A DNA stretch of 21,351 nucleotides from Candidatus Omnitrophota bacterium (GTDB lineage: Bacteria; Omnitrophota; Omnitrophia; Omnitrophales; Danuiimicrobiaceae), in NCBI GenBank assembly GCA_016206955.1, contig JACQQO010000026.1, positions 1 to 21,351 on the forward strand, given 5' to 3'. A program made the translations under genes and the position numbers. This document shows positions 7,924-15,451 of this stretch, piece after piece; within the stretch, counting starts at the first letter, position 1, and the number at the start of each line of letters is the position of its first letter. The notes beneath the pieces were generated by a model, which saw only the letters and a program-made list of their open reading frames with translations, searched no databases and was not told the origin of the DNA.

Positions 7924-8666
7924 GTAAATTCGGAGCGTGCAATGGCAAAGAAATCGACGCGCTCCGCCCCATTCTCTTTCAAGGTTTTAGCACATTCATT
8001 GATCGTGCTTCCTGTCGTAACAATGTCATCCACGAGGAGGATTTGCCTTCCGTTTGCGCCTTCGCGCTTTCTCAGTGAAAAAGCTCCTTTTAAATGACTC
8101 AAGCGTTCCTCGCGCCGCAGCTGGCTTTGAGGCAATGTCCTTCGTTTCCGAAGCAATTCTGAAATTTGGATAGAGCTTGTTTGAGCAGAGCGCTTCAGCA
8201 TTTGAGCAATCACGTAGGCTTGATTAAAGCCCCTTTCGCGGCGGCGAGAGCGATCCAATGGGACAGGCACAATCAGCTCATAATTTTTAAGATCAATTGA
8301 TTTTGAAAATCGATGGAGGATTTTCGTAAAAATTTTGAGCAGCCAAAGTTTTTTTCCGAATTTGATTTGATGAAAAATCGATTTTACTGGTTCTTCGTAA
8401 GGAACCAAGGCAAAGCCGCGGTCATAATAAGGGCGAGCCGATCGGCAAGCCGAGCAAAGGGATTTATAGGTGCCGTAAGGCGGAAGTGGATGAGCGCATT
8501 TGATGCATTTTGGGTCCTTGAGCGGCTCTATTTTTAAGATACAAGTTCGGCAAAGATAAGTTTCCTCTAGAACAAGGGGGATACGACATAATGCACAAGC
8601 GGCGGGATATAAAATCCGTAGCAAACTTCGCCAGTAGCAATTGAATTCATCTGAAAATCCAAGCAT
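7920..8666 (-). CDS. comF: ComF family phosphoribosyltransferase-like protein
   Basis: A 248 aa double zinc-ribbon protein with a type I phosphoribosyltransferase domain. Two sets of paired cysteines are visible: C24/C27 with C39/C42, and C54/C57 with C71/C74. The PRPP-binding loop ILLVDDIVTTGST spans about residues 209-221, and PVPLDRSRRRERGFNQA (135-151) is the conserved ComF block. The family is linked to natural transformation (single-strand DNA import or handling in the cytoplasm) in several bacteria, but its role in non-competent species is unclear. The ATG at 8666-8664 lies only about eight bases from a promoter -10 element, so the mRNA may be leaderless. An in-frame TTG at residue 15 is an alternative start closer to the usual family N-terminus. 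It leads a two-gene minus-strand operon with lptF. Confidence 0.88.
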   Translation of the reverse strand: MLGFSDEFNCYWRSLLRILYPAACALCRIPLVLEETYLCRTCILKIEPLKDPKCIKCAHPLPPYGTYKSLCSACRSARPYYDRGFALVPYEEPVKSIFHQIKFGKKLWLLKIFTKILHRFSKSIDLKNYELIVPVPLDRSRRRERGFNQAYVIAQMLKRSAQTSSIQISELLRKRRTLPQSQLRREERLSHLKGAFSLRKREGANGRQILLVDDIVTTGSTINECAKTLKENGAERVDFFAIARSEFT

Positions 8667-8674
8667 GGAGAGCT

Positions 8675-8704
8675 ACTATAAAGGAAGCTCAGGCTTTCTG
8701 TCAA
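8675..8704 (-). promoter_or_regulatory. Sigma70-type promoter for comF-lptF
   Basis: Read on the minus strand, TTGACA (8704-8699) is followed by an 18-base spacer and TATAGT (8680-8675). The predicted start is at or within a few bases of the A of the comF ATG (8666). No Shine-Dalgarno sequence precedes that ATG. The promoter is divergent from the rpsU promoter about 70 bp away. Confidence 0.65.
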
Positions 8705-8772
8705 TCAAATCCATCGCGTGCCGATTCGATTTCTATCTTGTTGAATGAGAAAAGGTTACACGATCGGCTGCC

Positions 8773-8800
8773 TTGACAAGCAAGGGGAAGGGCGTATAAT
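8773..8800 (+). promoter_or_regulatory. Consensus sigma70-type promoter for rpsU
   Basis: TTGACA (8773-8778), a 16-base spacer and TATAAT (8795-8800) are perfect consensus hexamers. Transcription should begin near 8807, giving a leader of about 30 bases before the rpsU GTG. This is the strongest promoter in the window and suits a ribosomal protein gene. It may also drive hisS and later genes, since no terminator-like hairpin is evident after rpsU. Confidence 0.8.
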
Positions 8801-8824
8801 ACTTTTTTCAAACTTCAAGAGAAT

Positions 8825-8830
8825 GAGGAG
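8825..8830 (+). promoter_or_regulatory. Ribosome binding site fixing the rpsU GTG start
   Basis: GAGGAG lies five bases before GTG 8836. It is the decisive evidence for this short gene with a non-ATG start. Confidence 0.75.
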
Positions 8831-8835
8831 ATCTT

Positions 8836-9012
8836 GTGCCCAAAGTTCAAGTAGGCGAGAATGAACCGCTCGACAAGGCGCTGAAACGTCTGAAAAAAAA
8901 GATTGAGCGAGAAGGAATTCTTAAGATTCTTAAAGCCAGAAAACATTATGAAAAGCCTAGCGAAAAGCGCAGGCGCAAGATGCGTGCCGCTCGGAAACGA
9001 AAAATTTATTAA
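8836..9012 (+). CDS. rpsU: Small ribosomal subunit protein bS21
   Basis: A 58-residue basic protein translated from GTG, beginning MPKVQVGENEPLDKALKRLK and continuing with a KKKIEREGILKILKARKHYEKPSEKRRRKM-type pattern that is classic bS21. bS21 sits on the 30S platform near the 3' end of 16S rRNA and aids initiation. The gene is easy to miss because it is short and starts with GTG, but the ribosome site at 8825-8830 and the consensus promoter just upstream support it strongly. The C-terminus is Arg/Lys-rich (RRKMRAARKRKIY), as expected for RNA binding. hisS follows after 114 bases. Confidence 0.95.
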   Translation: MPKVQVGENEPLDKALKRLKKKIEREGILKILKARKHYEKPSEKRRRKMRAARKRKIY

Positions 9013-9126
9013 AATTCCGGGCTGCATTTGCCATTCCTTTCCATTCAAGATCTCTTCCCGCATTTTCTCCCTGTGGATAGATAATCAAAATCTTAAATTC
9101 CTAGAATACATGAGGACTTTAAATCG

Positions 9127-10386
9127 ATGAAGTTTCAAAGCGTAAAGGGTATGGATGACCTTGTCCCGCCTGAAATTGAAAAATGGCAAGTGTTAGAGCA
9201 AAAAGCGCGAAGTTTTTTTGAAGCCTACGGTTTTCGTGCAATTCGCACGCCCATTTTAGAATCCACCGAACTTTTTTCTCGCTCCATTGGTGAAGCCAGC
9301 GATATTGTCCATAAGGAAATGTACACGTTTGAAGATCGAGGGGGAAGAAGCCTTACGCTCCGTCCCGAAATGACTGCCGGAGTGGTTCGCGCCGCAATTG
9401 AGCATCATCTGATTAAAGAAGGTGAACCGCTTTTGCTTTATTATTTTGGCCCCATGTTTCGCGCCGAACGGCCGCAAGCCGGCAGAAAACGGCAGTTTCA
9501 CCAAATTGGTATTGAAACGTTAAATACACATTCACCGATTAACGATGCCGAGATGATCATGATGATGAAAGATTTTTTGGAATTTCTCGGCCTTAAAAAA
9601 TATAAGCTCAAACTTAATCATTTGGGTTCTGAGGAAGATCGGAAAAAATTCAGCCAAGATTTGGTTCGATATTTTAAGAACATTGAGTCCAAACTTTGCA
9701 AAGACTGCCAGTTTCGGCTGACCCAAAATGTACTTCGAATTTTTGACTGCAAAATCGAATCCTGCCAGCCTTGGATTGAAAAAGCTCCGAAAATAAAATT
9801 ATCGGGCAAAGCCACTTCGGATTTCGAAAAAGTTCGTTCGCTTTTAAATGAAGCCCAAATTCCATTTCAGCTCGAGCCCAAATTGGTCCGGGGACTCGAT
9901 TATTATACAAGCCTTGTTTTTGAAGTGACGGCTGAAGGTCTCGGAGCCCAAGACGCTATCTTGGCAGGCGGCCGCTACGATTTGCTTATTCATGATTTGG
10001 GCGGGCCACAAGTAGGCGCAAGCGGCTTTTCGATCGGAGTCGAACGCCTGCTCACGGCGTTAGATCAAGCCGGCGTCCATTTGGAGGATTCAGTTTTAGG
10101 AGATACGGTTTATGTCGCGGCCATCGCACAGGGGGAAGAAACCTGCAGTTTTTATCGGAAGATCGCGCAAGGTTTGGTGGATTCCGGAAAGCGGGCACAT
10201 TTTTCTTTTTCGAAAGGTTCACTTTCGAATCATTTAGGCCGGGCCAATAAAATGAGAGCAGGATACGCCTTGATTATCGGCGAAGATGAATGGCGGGCCC
10301 GCGAAGTCAGTATTAAAAAAATGGATAGTGGAGTACAAAAAAAAATCAAGTTGGAAGATTTGACGAAAGGATTTAAAGAATTTTAA
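9127..10386 (+). CDS. hisS: Histidyl-tRNA synthetase
   Basis: A class II aminoacyl-tRNA synthetase charging tRNA-His. The 419 aa length is normal. It begins with the family pattern FQSVKGMDDLVP. Motif 2 is FRAERPQAGRKRQFHQIGIE (111-130), the HisRS-specific block is LVRGLDYYTSLVFEV (about 253-267), and motif 3 is in AGGRYDLL...GFSIGVERL (280-308). A Cys cluster at 191, 194, 208 and 213 lies in the insertion region. GAGGA lies 10 bases before the ATG. No clear promoter is seen in the 114-base gap after rpsU. A run of nine A near the 3' end (about 10337-10345) is a possible slippage site but the frame is intact. aspS follows two bases after the stop, a common pairing. Confidence 0.96.
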   Translation: MKFQSVKGMDDLVPPEIEKWQVLEQKARSFFEAYGFRAIRTPILESTELFSRSIGEASDIVHKEMYTFEDRGGRSLTLRPEMTAGVVRAAIEHHLIKEGEPLLLYYFGPMFRAERPQAGRKRQFHQIGIETLNTHSPINDAEMIMMMKDFLEFLGLKKYKLKLNHLGSEEDRKKFSQDLVRYFKNIESKLCKDCQFRLTQNVLRIFDCKIESCQPWIEKAPKIKLSGKATSDFEKVRSLLNEAQIPFQLEPKLVRGLDYYTSLVFEVTAEGLGAQDAILAGGRYDLLIHDLGGPQVGASGFSIGVERLLTALDQAGVHLEDSVLGDTVYVAAIAQGEETCSFYRKIAQGLVDSGKRAHFSFSKGSLSNHLGRANKMRAGYALIIGEDEWRAREVSIKKMDSGVQKKIKLEDLTKGFKEF

Positions 10387-10388
10387 TC

Positions 10389-12143
10389 ATGCTGCGTACG
10401 CACACGTGCGGTGAATTAACTGAAAAACACATCGGAAAAAAAGCGACGCTTTGCGGCTGGGTTGACAAGCGCCGGGATCATGGGAGTGTGATTTTTATCG
10501 ATCTCAGAGACCGCTGGGGGAAGACGCAGCTCGTATTCAATCCTGAAAGTAATCGAGAAATTCATCAGGTCGCTGAAAAACTTCGTCCTGAATATGTGAT
10601 ACGAACGCATGGCTTGGTGCAAGAAAGACCCAAAGGGACTGAAAATCCGAAAATTCCGACCGGCAAAATCGAACTTAAACCCGAGCAGGTAGAAATTTTA
10701 AATCCGTCTGAAACCCCGCCCTTTGAAATTCTAGATGAGATGTTAGTTTCCGAGGAACTTCGGCTCAAATATCGTTATCTCGATCTAAGACGGCCGGTAA
10801 TGTTTACACGTCTTAAAAAACGGCATCGCATTACGAAACTCGTGCGCGATTATTTCGATGAACATGGGTTTATCGAAGTCGAAACGCCGATGCTAACCAA
10901 AAGCACACCGGAGGGTGCCCGTGATTATCTCGTGCCTGCAAGGCTTGAAGCCGGAAGTTTTTATGCGCTTCCCCAATCTCCGCAGCTTTTCAAGCAAATT
11001 TTGATGGTTTCAGGATTTGACCGCTATTTTCAACTCGCCCGTTGTTTGAGAGACGAAGATTTGAGGGCCGATCGCCAACCGGAACACACTCAAATCGATA
11101 TCGAAATGTCCTTTGTCACCGAGGATGACATTATTTCCATGGTGGAAGGGTTGCTTGTACGAGTGGTTCAAGATATTTGTAACGTTCAATTGAAGACCCC
11201 GTTTCTGCGTATGACTTATCAGGATGCGATGAACCGTTTTGGCTCTGATAAGCCGGATCTTCGCTACGGCCTTGAATTAGTAGACGCAACTCCCACTTTA
11301 GGTGCATCGGAGCTTAAAATTTTTCAGGACGTTGTGAAGCAAAAGGGCATCATCAAAGGTTTAAAGATATCGGGGCGAGATTTTTCCCGTGGCGATTTAG
11401 ATGGGCTCACGGAGTATGTGAAAGATTTTGGAGCGAAAGGCCTTGCTTGGATCAAGGTAAGTGCTTCGGGTTTTGAATCTCCCATCGCCAAGTTTTTAAA
11501 TGCTGATCTGCAGGAGAAATTGAAAAAGATATTTGAAGTGAAAACAGGAGACACGATTTTTTTGATCGCAGACGAGTGGTTAATTGCCACCACGGCCTTG
11601 GGAGCGCTCAGAAGCCGTTTGGCGGGCGAATTGGGGCTGAACCGATCGAAGGAATTGAAACCGGCGTGGATTGTTGATTTTCCTCTTTTCCAATGGAATG
11701 AGGAGGAGAAGAAAATTGATGCCGTGCACCATCCTTTTACCGCTCCTCAAACCGAAGGTCTGGCCTTTCTGGAAAAAGAGCCGCTCGAGGTAAAAGCACG
11801 CGCATATGATATTATATTAAATGGAACAGAAATAGGTGGCGGCAGTATCCGAATCCATCAAGAAGAGGTGCAAAAGAAAGTATTTAAGACGCTCGGCATC
11901 GGTGATCGGGAAGCCGATGAAAAATTCGGTTTTCTTCTGAAAGCACTAAAGTTTGGGGCGCCGCCTCACGGGGGAATTGCGATTGGGCTCGACCGCCTGT
12001 GTACGCTTTTGATGGGGCTTGATTCGATTCGGGAAGTGATTGCCTTTCCGAAAACCCAGAAGGGTGCCTGTTTGATGACAGAAGCCCCTTCTAAGGTGAG
12101 CCCAAAGCAATTAAAGGAATTGCATCTTCAAATTAAGGTTTGA
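10389..12143 (+). CDS. aspS: Aspartyl-tRNA synthetase, bacterial type, possibly non-discriminating
   Basis: A class II synthetase charging tRNA-Asp. The 584 aa length and layout match bacterial AspRS: N-terminal OB-fold anticodon domain (GWVDKRRDHGSVIFIDLRDR), catalytic core with motif 2 (FQLARCLRDEDLRADRQPEHTQ, about 214-235), the bacteria-specific GAD insertion in the middle, and motif 3 (GIAIGLDRLCTLL) near the end. In the anticodon domain residue 31 is His and residue 83 is Gly. From memory, His at about 31 and Gly at about 82-83 are linked to relaxed tRNA-Asp/tRNA-Asn recognition in the Pseudomonas enzyme. The protein may therefore also charge tRNA-Asn for GatCAB amidation. The stop overlaps an upstream TTG that could be read as a phoH start. 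Confidence 0.96.
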   Translation: MLRTHTCGELTEKHIGKKATLCGWVDKRRDHGSVIFIDLRDRWGKTQLVFNPESNREIHQVAEKLRPEYVIRTHGLVQERPKGTENPKIPTGKIELKPEQVEILNPSETPPFEILDEMLVSEELRLKYRYLDLRRPVMFTRLKKRHRITKLVRDYFDEHGFIEVETPMLTKSTPEGARDYLVPARLEAGSFYALPQSPQLFKQILMVSGFDRYFQLARCLRDEDLRADRQPEHTQIDIEMSFVTEDDIISMVEGLLVRVVQDICNVQLKTPFLRMTYQDAMNRFGSDKPDLRYGLELVDATPTLGASELKIFQDVVKQKGIIKGLKISGRDFSRGDLDGLTEYVKDFGAKGLAWIKVSASGFESPIAKFLNADLQEKLKKIFEVKTGDTIFLIADEWLIATTALGALRSRLAGELGLNRSKELKPAWIVDFPLFQWNEEEKKIDAVHHPFTAPQTEGLAFLEKEPLEVKARAYDIILNGTEIGGGSIRIHQEEVQKKVFKTLGIGDREADEKFGFLLKALKFGAPPHGGIAIGLDRLCTLLMGLDSIREVIAFPKTQKGACLMTEAPSKVSPKQLKELHLQIKV

Positions 12144-12160
12144 GGGAAAGAGAGAAGAGA

Positions 12161-13099
12161 TTGGAGAAAATTATTAAACTCAGTTCGGATCAAGAGGCTA
12201 TTTCTTTATACGGCAGCTTAGATGAGAGACTTCGATTTGCTGAGGAGAAGTTTAAAGTGAGGATTTCGGCCAGAAATCACCGGCTTGTCATTTCAGGCGC
12301 GAAAGAAAATGTAACACCCGCCGTCGAATTCTTTACCGCCGAATTGGAACGGATACGCGGAAATGGAGATTCTCATATGACGCATTCGGAGGAACGCCAC
12401 AAACGTGTACATGAAAGCCATCCTTCCGGTGAAAAAAGTCCTGTCAGTTTTTTTCACAAAGGGAAAATCATCAAGGCAAAAAGCAAAAATCAGGAGGCTT
12501 ATCTCCAGGCGATTCATCATTATGATATTGTGATCGCTATTGGTCCCGCCGGAACCGGCAAAACTTATCTGGCGATGGCCACAGCGATCGATGCTCTCAA
12601 ACATAAGAAAGTGAGCCGGATTATTCTCACCCGGCCTGCGGTTGAGGCGGGGGAAAGCCTCGGATTTTTACCCGGCGATTTATACGCTAAAATCAATCCT
12701 TATCTTCGCCCGCTGTATGACGCGCTTTATGACATGATGGATTTTGAAGAAGCCAGCCGTTATCTTCAGCGAGGGCTGATTGAAGTGGCGCCGTTGGCCT
12801 ATATGCGCGGACGAACTTTAAATGACAGCTTTATTATTTTGGATGAAGGCCAGAATACAACGCACGAGCAAATGAAAATGTTTTTGACGCGACTTGGTTT
12901 TTCATCCCGTTGCGTGGTTACAGGAGATATTACGCAAATTGACCTCCCGAGCGGCAAACGTTCCGGTCTGGTTGAAATTCAAGCTATCCTCCGCCAGATA
13001 GAAGGGATTAAGTTTTGTTATTTGGACGAAAAAGATGTGGTCCGTCACAAGCTGGTGCAGGACGTTATCAAAGCTTACGAGCTGCATGAGCGGAAGTAG
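12161..13099 (+). CDS. phoH: PhoH family ATPase
   Basis: A cytoplasmic P-loop ATPase of the PhoH/YbeZ family, thought to work with YbeY in rRNA processing and RNA turnover; its exact reaction is unresolved. From the TTG start it is 312 aa. An N-terminal KH-like segment (about 1-70) precedes a Lys/His-rich linker. Walker A is GPAGTGKT at 128-135 and Walker B is FIILDEGQN at 224-232, followed by VTGDITQIDLP. The start is uncertain. TTG 12161 places the family N-terminus (EKIIKLSSDQEA) right after the start and has a purine-rich stretch before it. An in-frame TTG at 12140 would overlap the aspS stop and add seven residues. It overlaps ybeY by 14 bases, a conserved pairing, here without the pgpH gene often found between them. 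Confidence 0.93.
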   Translation: MEKIIKLSSDQEAISLYGSLDERLRFAEEKFKVRISARNHRLVISGAKENVTPAVEFFTAELERIRGNGDSHMTHSEERHKRVHESHPSGEKSPVSFFHKGKIIKAKSKNQEAYLQAIHHYDIVIAIGPAGTGKTYLAMATAIDALKHKKVSRIILTRPAVEAGESLGFLPGDLYAKINPYLRPLYDALYDMMDFEEASRYLQRGLIEVAPLAYMRGRTLNDSFIILDEGQNTTHEQMKMFLTRLGFSSRCVVTGDITQIDLPSGKRSGLVEIQAILRQIEGIKFCYLDEKDVVRHKLVQDVIKAYELHERK

Positions 13100-13550
13100 G
13101 AAAAAAGTCCTCTTATACAGGAACGAAGTTATAGTTAGCAATTTTTGCAAGACGCCGCGGATTCGTTTGAGCAAAACCGCCCGCTTAACCCACGAATTTT
13201 TGAAAAAGCTCAAACTTAAACACACAACCTTAAGTTTGGTTTTTGTTTCCGATCCTGCCATGAAGCGTTTAAATCAAAAATATCTGAGACATGCGTGGGT
13301 GACGGATGTATTGGCTTTTCCGTTTGCCAAACCTTTTCTCGGAGAAATCATCATTGCTCCGCGGCAAGCGAAGATTAATGCCACACGCTTTGGCGTTTCT
13401 TTTAAGGAAGAACTTTCCCGTTGTATCGTCCACGGCATTTTGCACCTTCAAGGTTATTCGGATGATTCCAAAACTCAGCGAAAAAGGATGCGCAAGGCCG
13501 AAGATGTGCTTCTAAAACCTCTCGCTTCCCAAATTAGGACAATCGTTTGA
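13086..13550 (+). CDS. ybeY: Endoribonuclease YbeY with an Asp zinc-site variant
   Basis: YbeY is a small metalloprotein needed for 16S rRNA 3' maturation and ribosome quality control. From ATG 13086 it is 154 aa, normal for the family. The LSLVFVSDPAMKRLNQKY and VTDVLAFPF blocks and LGEIII match YbeY. The metal site normally reads HGxLHLxGYDH with three His. Here it is HGILHLQGYSD: H116 and H120 are kept, and the third ligand position is D126. The codons read cleanly (GGT TAT TCG GAT), so this is not an ORF-calling artefact. Asp is known as a third zinc ligand in some HExxHxxGxxD metalloproteases, so function may be retained. recO follows with one base between stop and ATG. Confidence 0.9.
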   Translation: MSGSRKKVLLYRNEVIVSNFCKTPRIRLSKTARLTHEFLKKLKLKHTTLSLVFVSDPAMKRLNQKYLRHAWVTDVLAFPFAKPFLGEIIIAPRQAKINATRFGVSFKEELSRCIVHGILHLQGYSDDSKTQRKRMRKAEDVLLKPLASQIRTIV

Positions 13551-13551
13551 A

Positions 13552-14307
13552 ATGGCCATCCAGCGTGACGAAGCCTTTGTTTTGAAACGTGTACCCTTAA
13601 GAGAAACTTCTCTTTTACTCACGTTGTTCACGCGAGGAGCTGGAAAGATAAGAGGGCTTGTCAAAGGAGTTAGAAAGGAAAAAAACTCGCTTGCAGCGCG
13701 TTTCGAACCCTTCACGCATCTTTCCATTACCTATTATGAAAAACTGAAATCAGACACTCATCTCATTTCCGATTCGACCGTTTTGAATTCTTACTCGTTT
13801 CTTAGGAGCCGTCTTGATTTATTTGCCTACGCCAGTTATTTAATGGAATTAGTAGATGCGCTTTTTGGAGTTCATGACTCGTACCCTGACGTTTTTGATT
13901 TGATTTCCGATTCGTATCGTTTTCTTCAGGATGGAACGCCAAGCCATGTGGTGCGCGTTTTTGAAATCAAAGTGTTAGAAAAAGCAGGTCTTTTGCCGAT
14001 CTTAACTCAATGCGCCTTGTGCGGTAAAAGCGATCTTGAGAAAGCATTCTTTAGTCCAAAACAGGGTGGGATCATTTGTAAGGTTTGCGATTCAAGGGAA
14101 TCTGGAACCATCCGAATCTCAAGTGGTACGATTAAAAGTCTTCTTTATTTTATGCGCACAACCTTAGAGCAAGCCGTAAAACTCCAACTTGGGATCCAAA
14201 CCCAAAAAGAATTAGAAAGGATTGCTCACCTATTTTTTCAATATCGATTGGAACACCCTCTACGTTCCTTTCATTTTTTATCCGAGATAAGGCCCGTCTT
14301 GAGATAG
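13552..14307 (+). CDS. recO: DNA repair protein RecO
   Basis: RecO anneals single-stranded DNA and, with RecR, loads RecA onto SSB-coated gaps. The 251 aa protein has the N-terminal OB-fold start (FVLKRVPLRETSLLLTLFT, and GKIRGLVKGVRK). A helical middle follows, then a zinc-binding motif with C154/C157 (CALC) and C176/C179 (CKVC). The C-terminal helix block ends in HPLRSFHFLSEI. All parts of a standard RecO are present. It is the last gene of the rpsU-hisS-aspS-phoH-ybeY-recO run. The following 158-base gap holds a new promoter, so an operon boundary is likely here, although I see no clear terminator hairpin. Confidence 0.92.
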   Translation: MAIQRDEAFVLKRVPLRETSLLLTLFTRGAGKIRGLVKGVRKEKNSLAARFEPFTHLSITYYEKLKSDTHLISDSTVLNSYSFLRSRLDLFAYASYLMELVDALFGVHDSYPDVFDLISDSYRFLQDGTPSHVVRVFEIKVLEKAGLLPILTQCALCGKSDLEKAFFSPKQGGIICKVCDSRESGTIRISSGTIKSLLYFMRTTLEQAVKLQLGIQTQKELERIAHLFFQYRLEHPLRSFHFLSEIRPVLR

Positions 14308-14325
14308 ATTTAAGTCATTTATTTT

Positions 14326-14396
14326 CAAGTACTTAACAATATTGCTCCCTTCATTTGACACTATTGGAATCGTATGCTAATTTTTAAGAGTACTTG
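14326..14396 (+). repeat. Pair of palindromic CAAGTACT / AGTACTTG sites flanking a promoter
   Basis: CAAGTACT at 14326-14333 and its reverse complement AGTACTTG at 14389-14396 share the palindromic core AGTACT. Their centres are 63 bp apart, close to six helical turns, and they bracket the promoter at 14355-14383. A two-site operator is possible, but such short AT-rich palindromes can also occur by chance. Confidence 0.4.
14355..14383 (+). promoter_or_regulatory. Sigma70-type promoter for the three-gene unknown operon
   Basis: TTGACA (14355-14360), a 17-base spacer and TAATTT (14378-14383), preceded by TG as in an extended -10 element. The predicted start near 14390 gives a leader of about 75 bases before ATG 14466. 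It separates the unknown genes from recO transcriptionally. Confidence 0.6.
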
Positions 14397-14465
14397 GTTT
14401 ATTGATCTTTTTTTAGCTCTTCAAGTGAAAGCATTTATAAACCTTTGCTATAAGGTGAGTCAGAA

Positions 14466-15233
14466 ATGCGCGAGCAAGAGAGCCATTACCAATACTTCGA
14501 TATTCCAAAACAGGAGCGGGATTCCGCAATTGCTTTCCTGCTTAATTCACTCCTGAAGTCGCGTTCTGCCTGCAGATTAATCTCCAATGGAGCAGGCTTT
14601 GACGAGGACGTCAATATTTATCTAGCCCATCTCCTTTTCGCCGCTTCTCTACCGGATTACCAAGGGGCAATCCAAAGATATTTAGGTACCAATGTAAGTG
14701 AGATGGCGGAGCTTATGGAAAAAAATGACGACCGGATCGTCCGTTATTTTATCTACAAGGTCAATGCCGATCATCTACTGGTTCACTTGGGAATTTTCAC
14801 GGATTTGGAAAATGTGCACCATGGATTTGGTAAATCCGAGTCACAATTTTCAAGTATGGCGCAGAATTATTATAAGCAGGCGGCCAGTTACAATCGGAGG
14901 ATTTACCGACGGCAAACCGCAATCGGTTCTGTTTTGGAAAAATTGGCTCAGAGTTTCGAGCGCTACAAAACCATTTTGAGATTTGCTCGGAAAGAATTCT
15001 TTCATTTTTCAAACCAATTTCACGATGAATCCTTCAAACAATTTTGCGCTGAGATCAACCGATATGAGCATGAGATGAAAGCTCATGACGCCATGGATCG
15101 GTTTTTAGATCTCTATACGGAGTGGATTCGAACGCGTGATTTTTCAATTCGCGCCGAACTTGAGGAATATGCCAAGGTGCTCAAAGCGTTGGATCCTCGC
15201 TTTTCCTTTGAGTTGGATGGAGAAAAATCATGA
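14466..15233 (+). CDS. Hypothetical protein with C-terminal LYxxW repeat module
   Basis: I do not recognise this 255 aa protein. AAGGTGAG lies six bases before the ATG, which supports the start. There is no signal peptide or membrane helix, so it is likely cytoplasmic. It looks mostly alpha-helical, with many charged and aromatic residues in the second half (FERYKTILRFARKEFFHF, then EINRYEHEMKAHD). Its last 45 residues (from 211) hold a module with LDLYTEW and ALDPRFSF that recurs in the next two small proteins at matching spacing. The next gene overlaps by four bases (ATGA), so the two are probably made together. It may be a scaffold or partner of the small proteins; no function is proposed. 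Confidence 0.8.
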   Translation: MREQESHYQYFDIPKQERDSAIAFLLNSLLKSRSACRLISNGAGFDEDVNIYLAHLLFAASLPDYQGAIQRYLGTNVSEMAELMEKNDDRIVRYFIYKVNADHLLVHLGIFTDLENVHHGFGKSESQFSSMAQNYYKQAASYNRRIYRRQTAIGSVLEKLAQSFERYKTILRFARKEFFHFSNQFHDESFKQFCAEINRYEHEMKAHDAMDRFLDLYTEWIRTRDFSIRAELEEYAKVLKALDPRFSFELDGEKS

Positions 15234-15436
15234 GAGAATTTAAACCTCTGTTGAAGTCGAATTCATTTCATCTCCATGGCCGGCAGAGTGAAGAGGCGCG
15301 TTTGCTTGCTCTTTATTCAACTTGGCATGAAACGAATGATTTAAATTTAAAGGCACGGTTTTTTAACCGTTTAGTTGTGGTATTGCGCAGAATTCCTAAT
15401 TTTGATTTGAAGCGCCGATTTAAGCAAGCATTTTAA
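15230..15436 (+). CDS. Small basic hypothetical protein made mostly of the LYxxW module
   Basis: A 68-residue protein whose ATG overlaps the previous stop (ATGA), so expression is probably coupled. No known domain is recognised. Residues 23-62 align without gaps to the C-terminus of the preceding protein and of the following one, keeping ALYSTW, the Thr three residues later, and the late PNF. It is strongly basic toward the end (KRRFKQAF) and lacks a signal peptide. A nucleic-acid or acidic-partner contact is conceivable from charge alone, but that is speculation. The overlap and the shared module make a chance ORF unlikely. Confidence 0.72.
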   Translation: MREFKPLLKSNSFHLHGRQSEEARLLALYSTWHETNDLNLKARFFNRLVVVLRRIPNFDLKRRFKQAF

Positions 15437-15451
15437 AAAGAAGGACTTGCC

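Noticed and set aside
8667..8772. Possible RNA gene or riboswitch between comF and rpsU
   Set aside because: Apart from the two promoters, I could not find a convincing stem-loop series or tRNA-like fold.
9013..9126. Separate promoter or terminator between rpsU and hisS
   Set aside because: A TAGAAT at 9102 has no acceptable -35 at normal spacing, and I see no stable hairpin followed by T residues.
10337..10345. Programmed frameshift at the A9 run in hisS
   Set aside because: The zero frame encodes a complete HisRS to its normal end. No shifted product of interest is seen.
14374..14556. 60-codon plus-strand ORF in the promoter region of the unknown operon
   Set aside because: Its start lies inside the predicted promoter, it has no ribosome site, and it overlaps the well-supported gene at 14466 in another frame.
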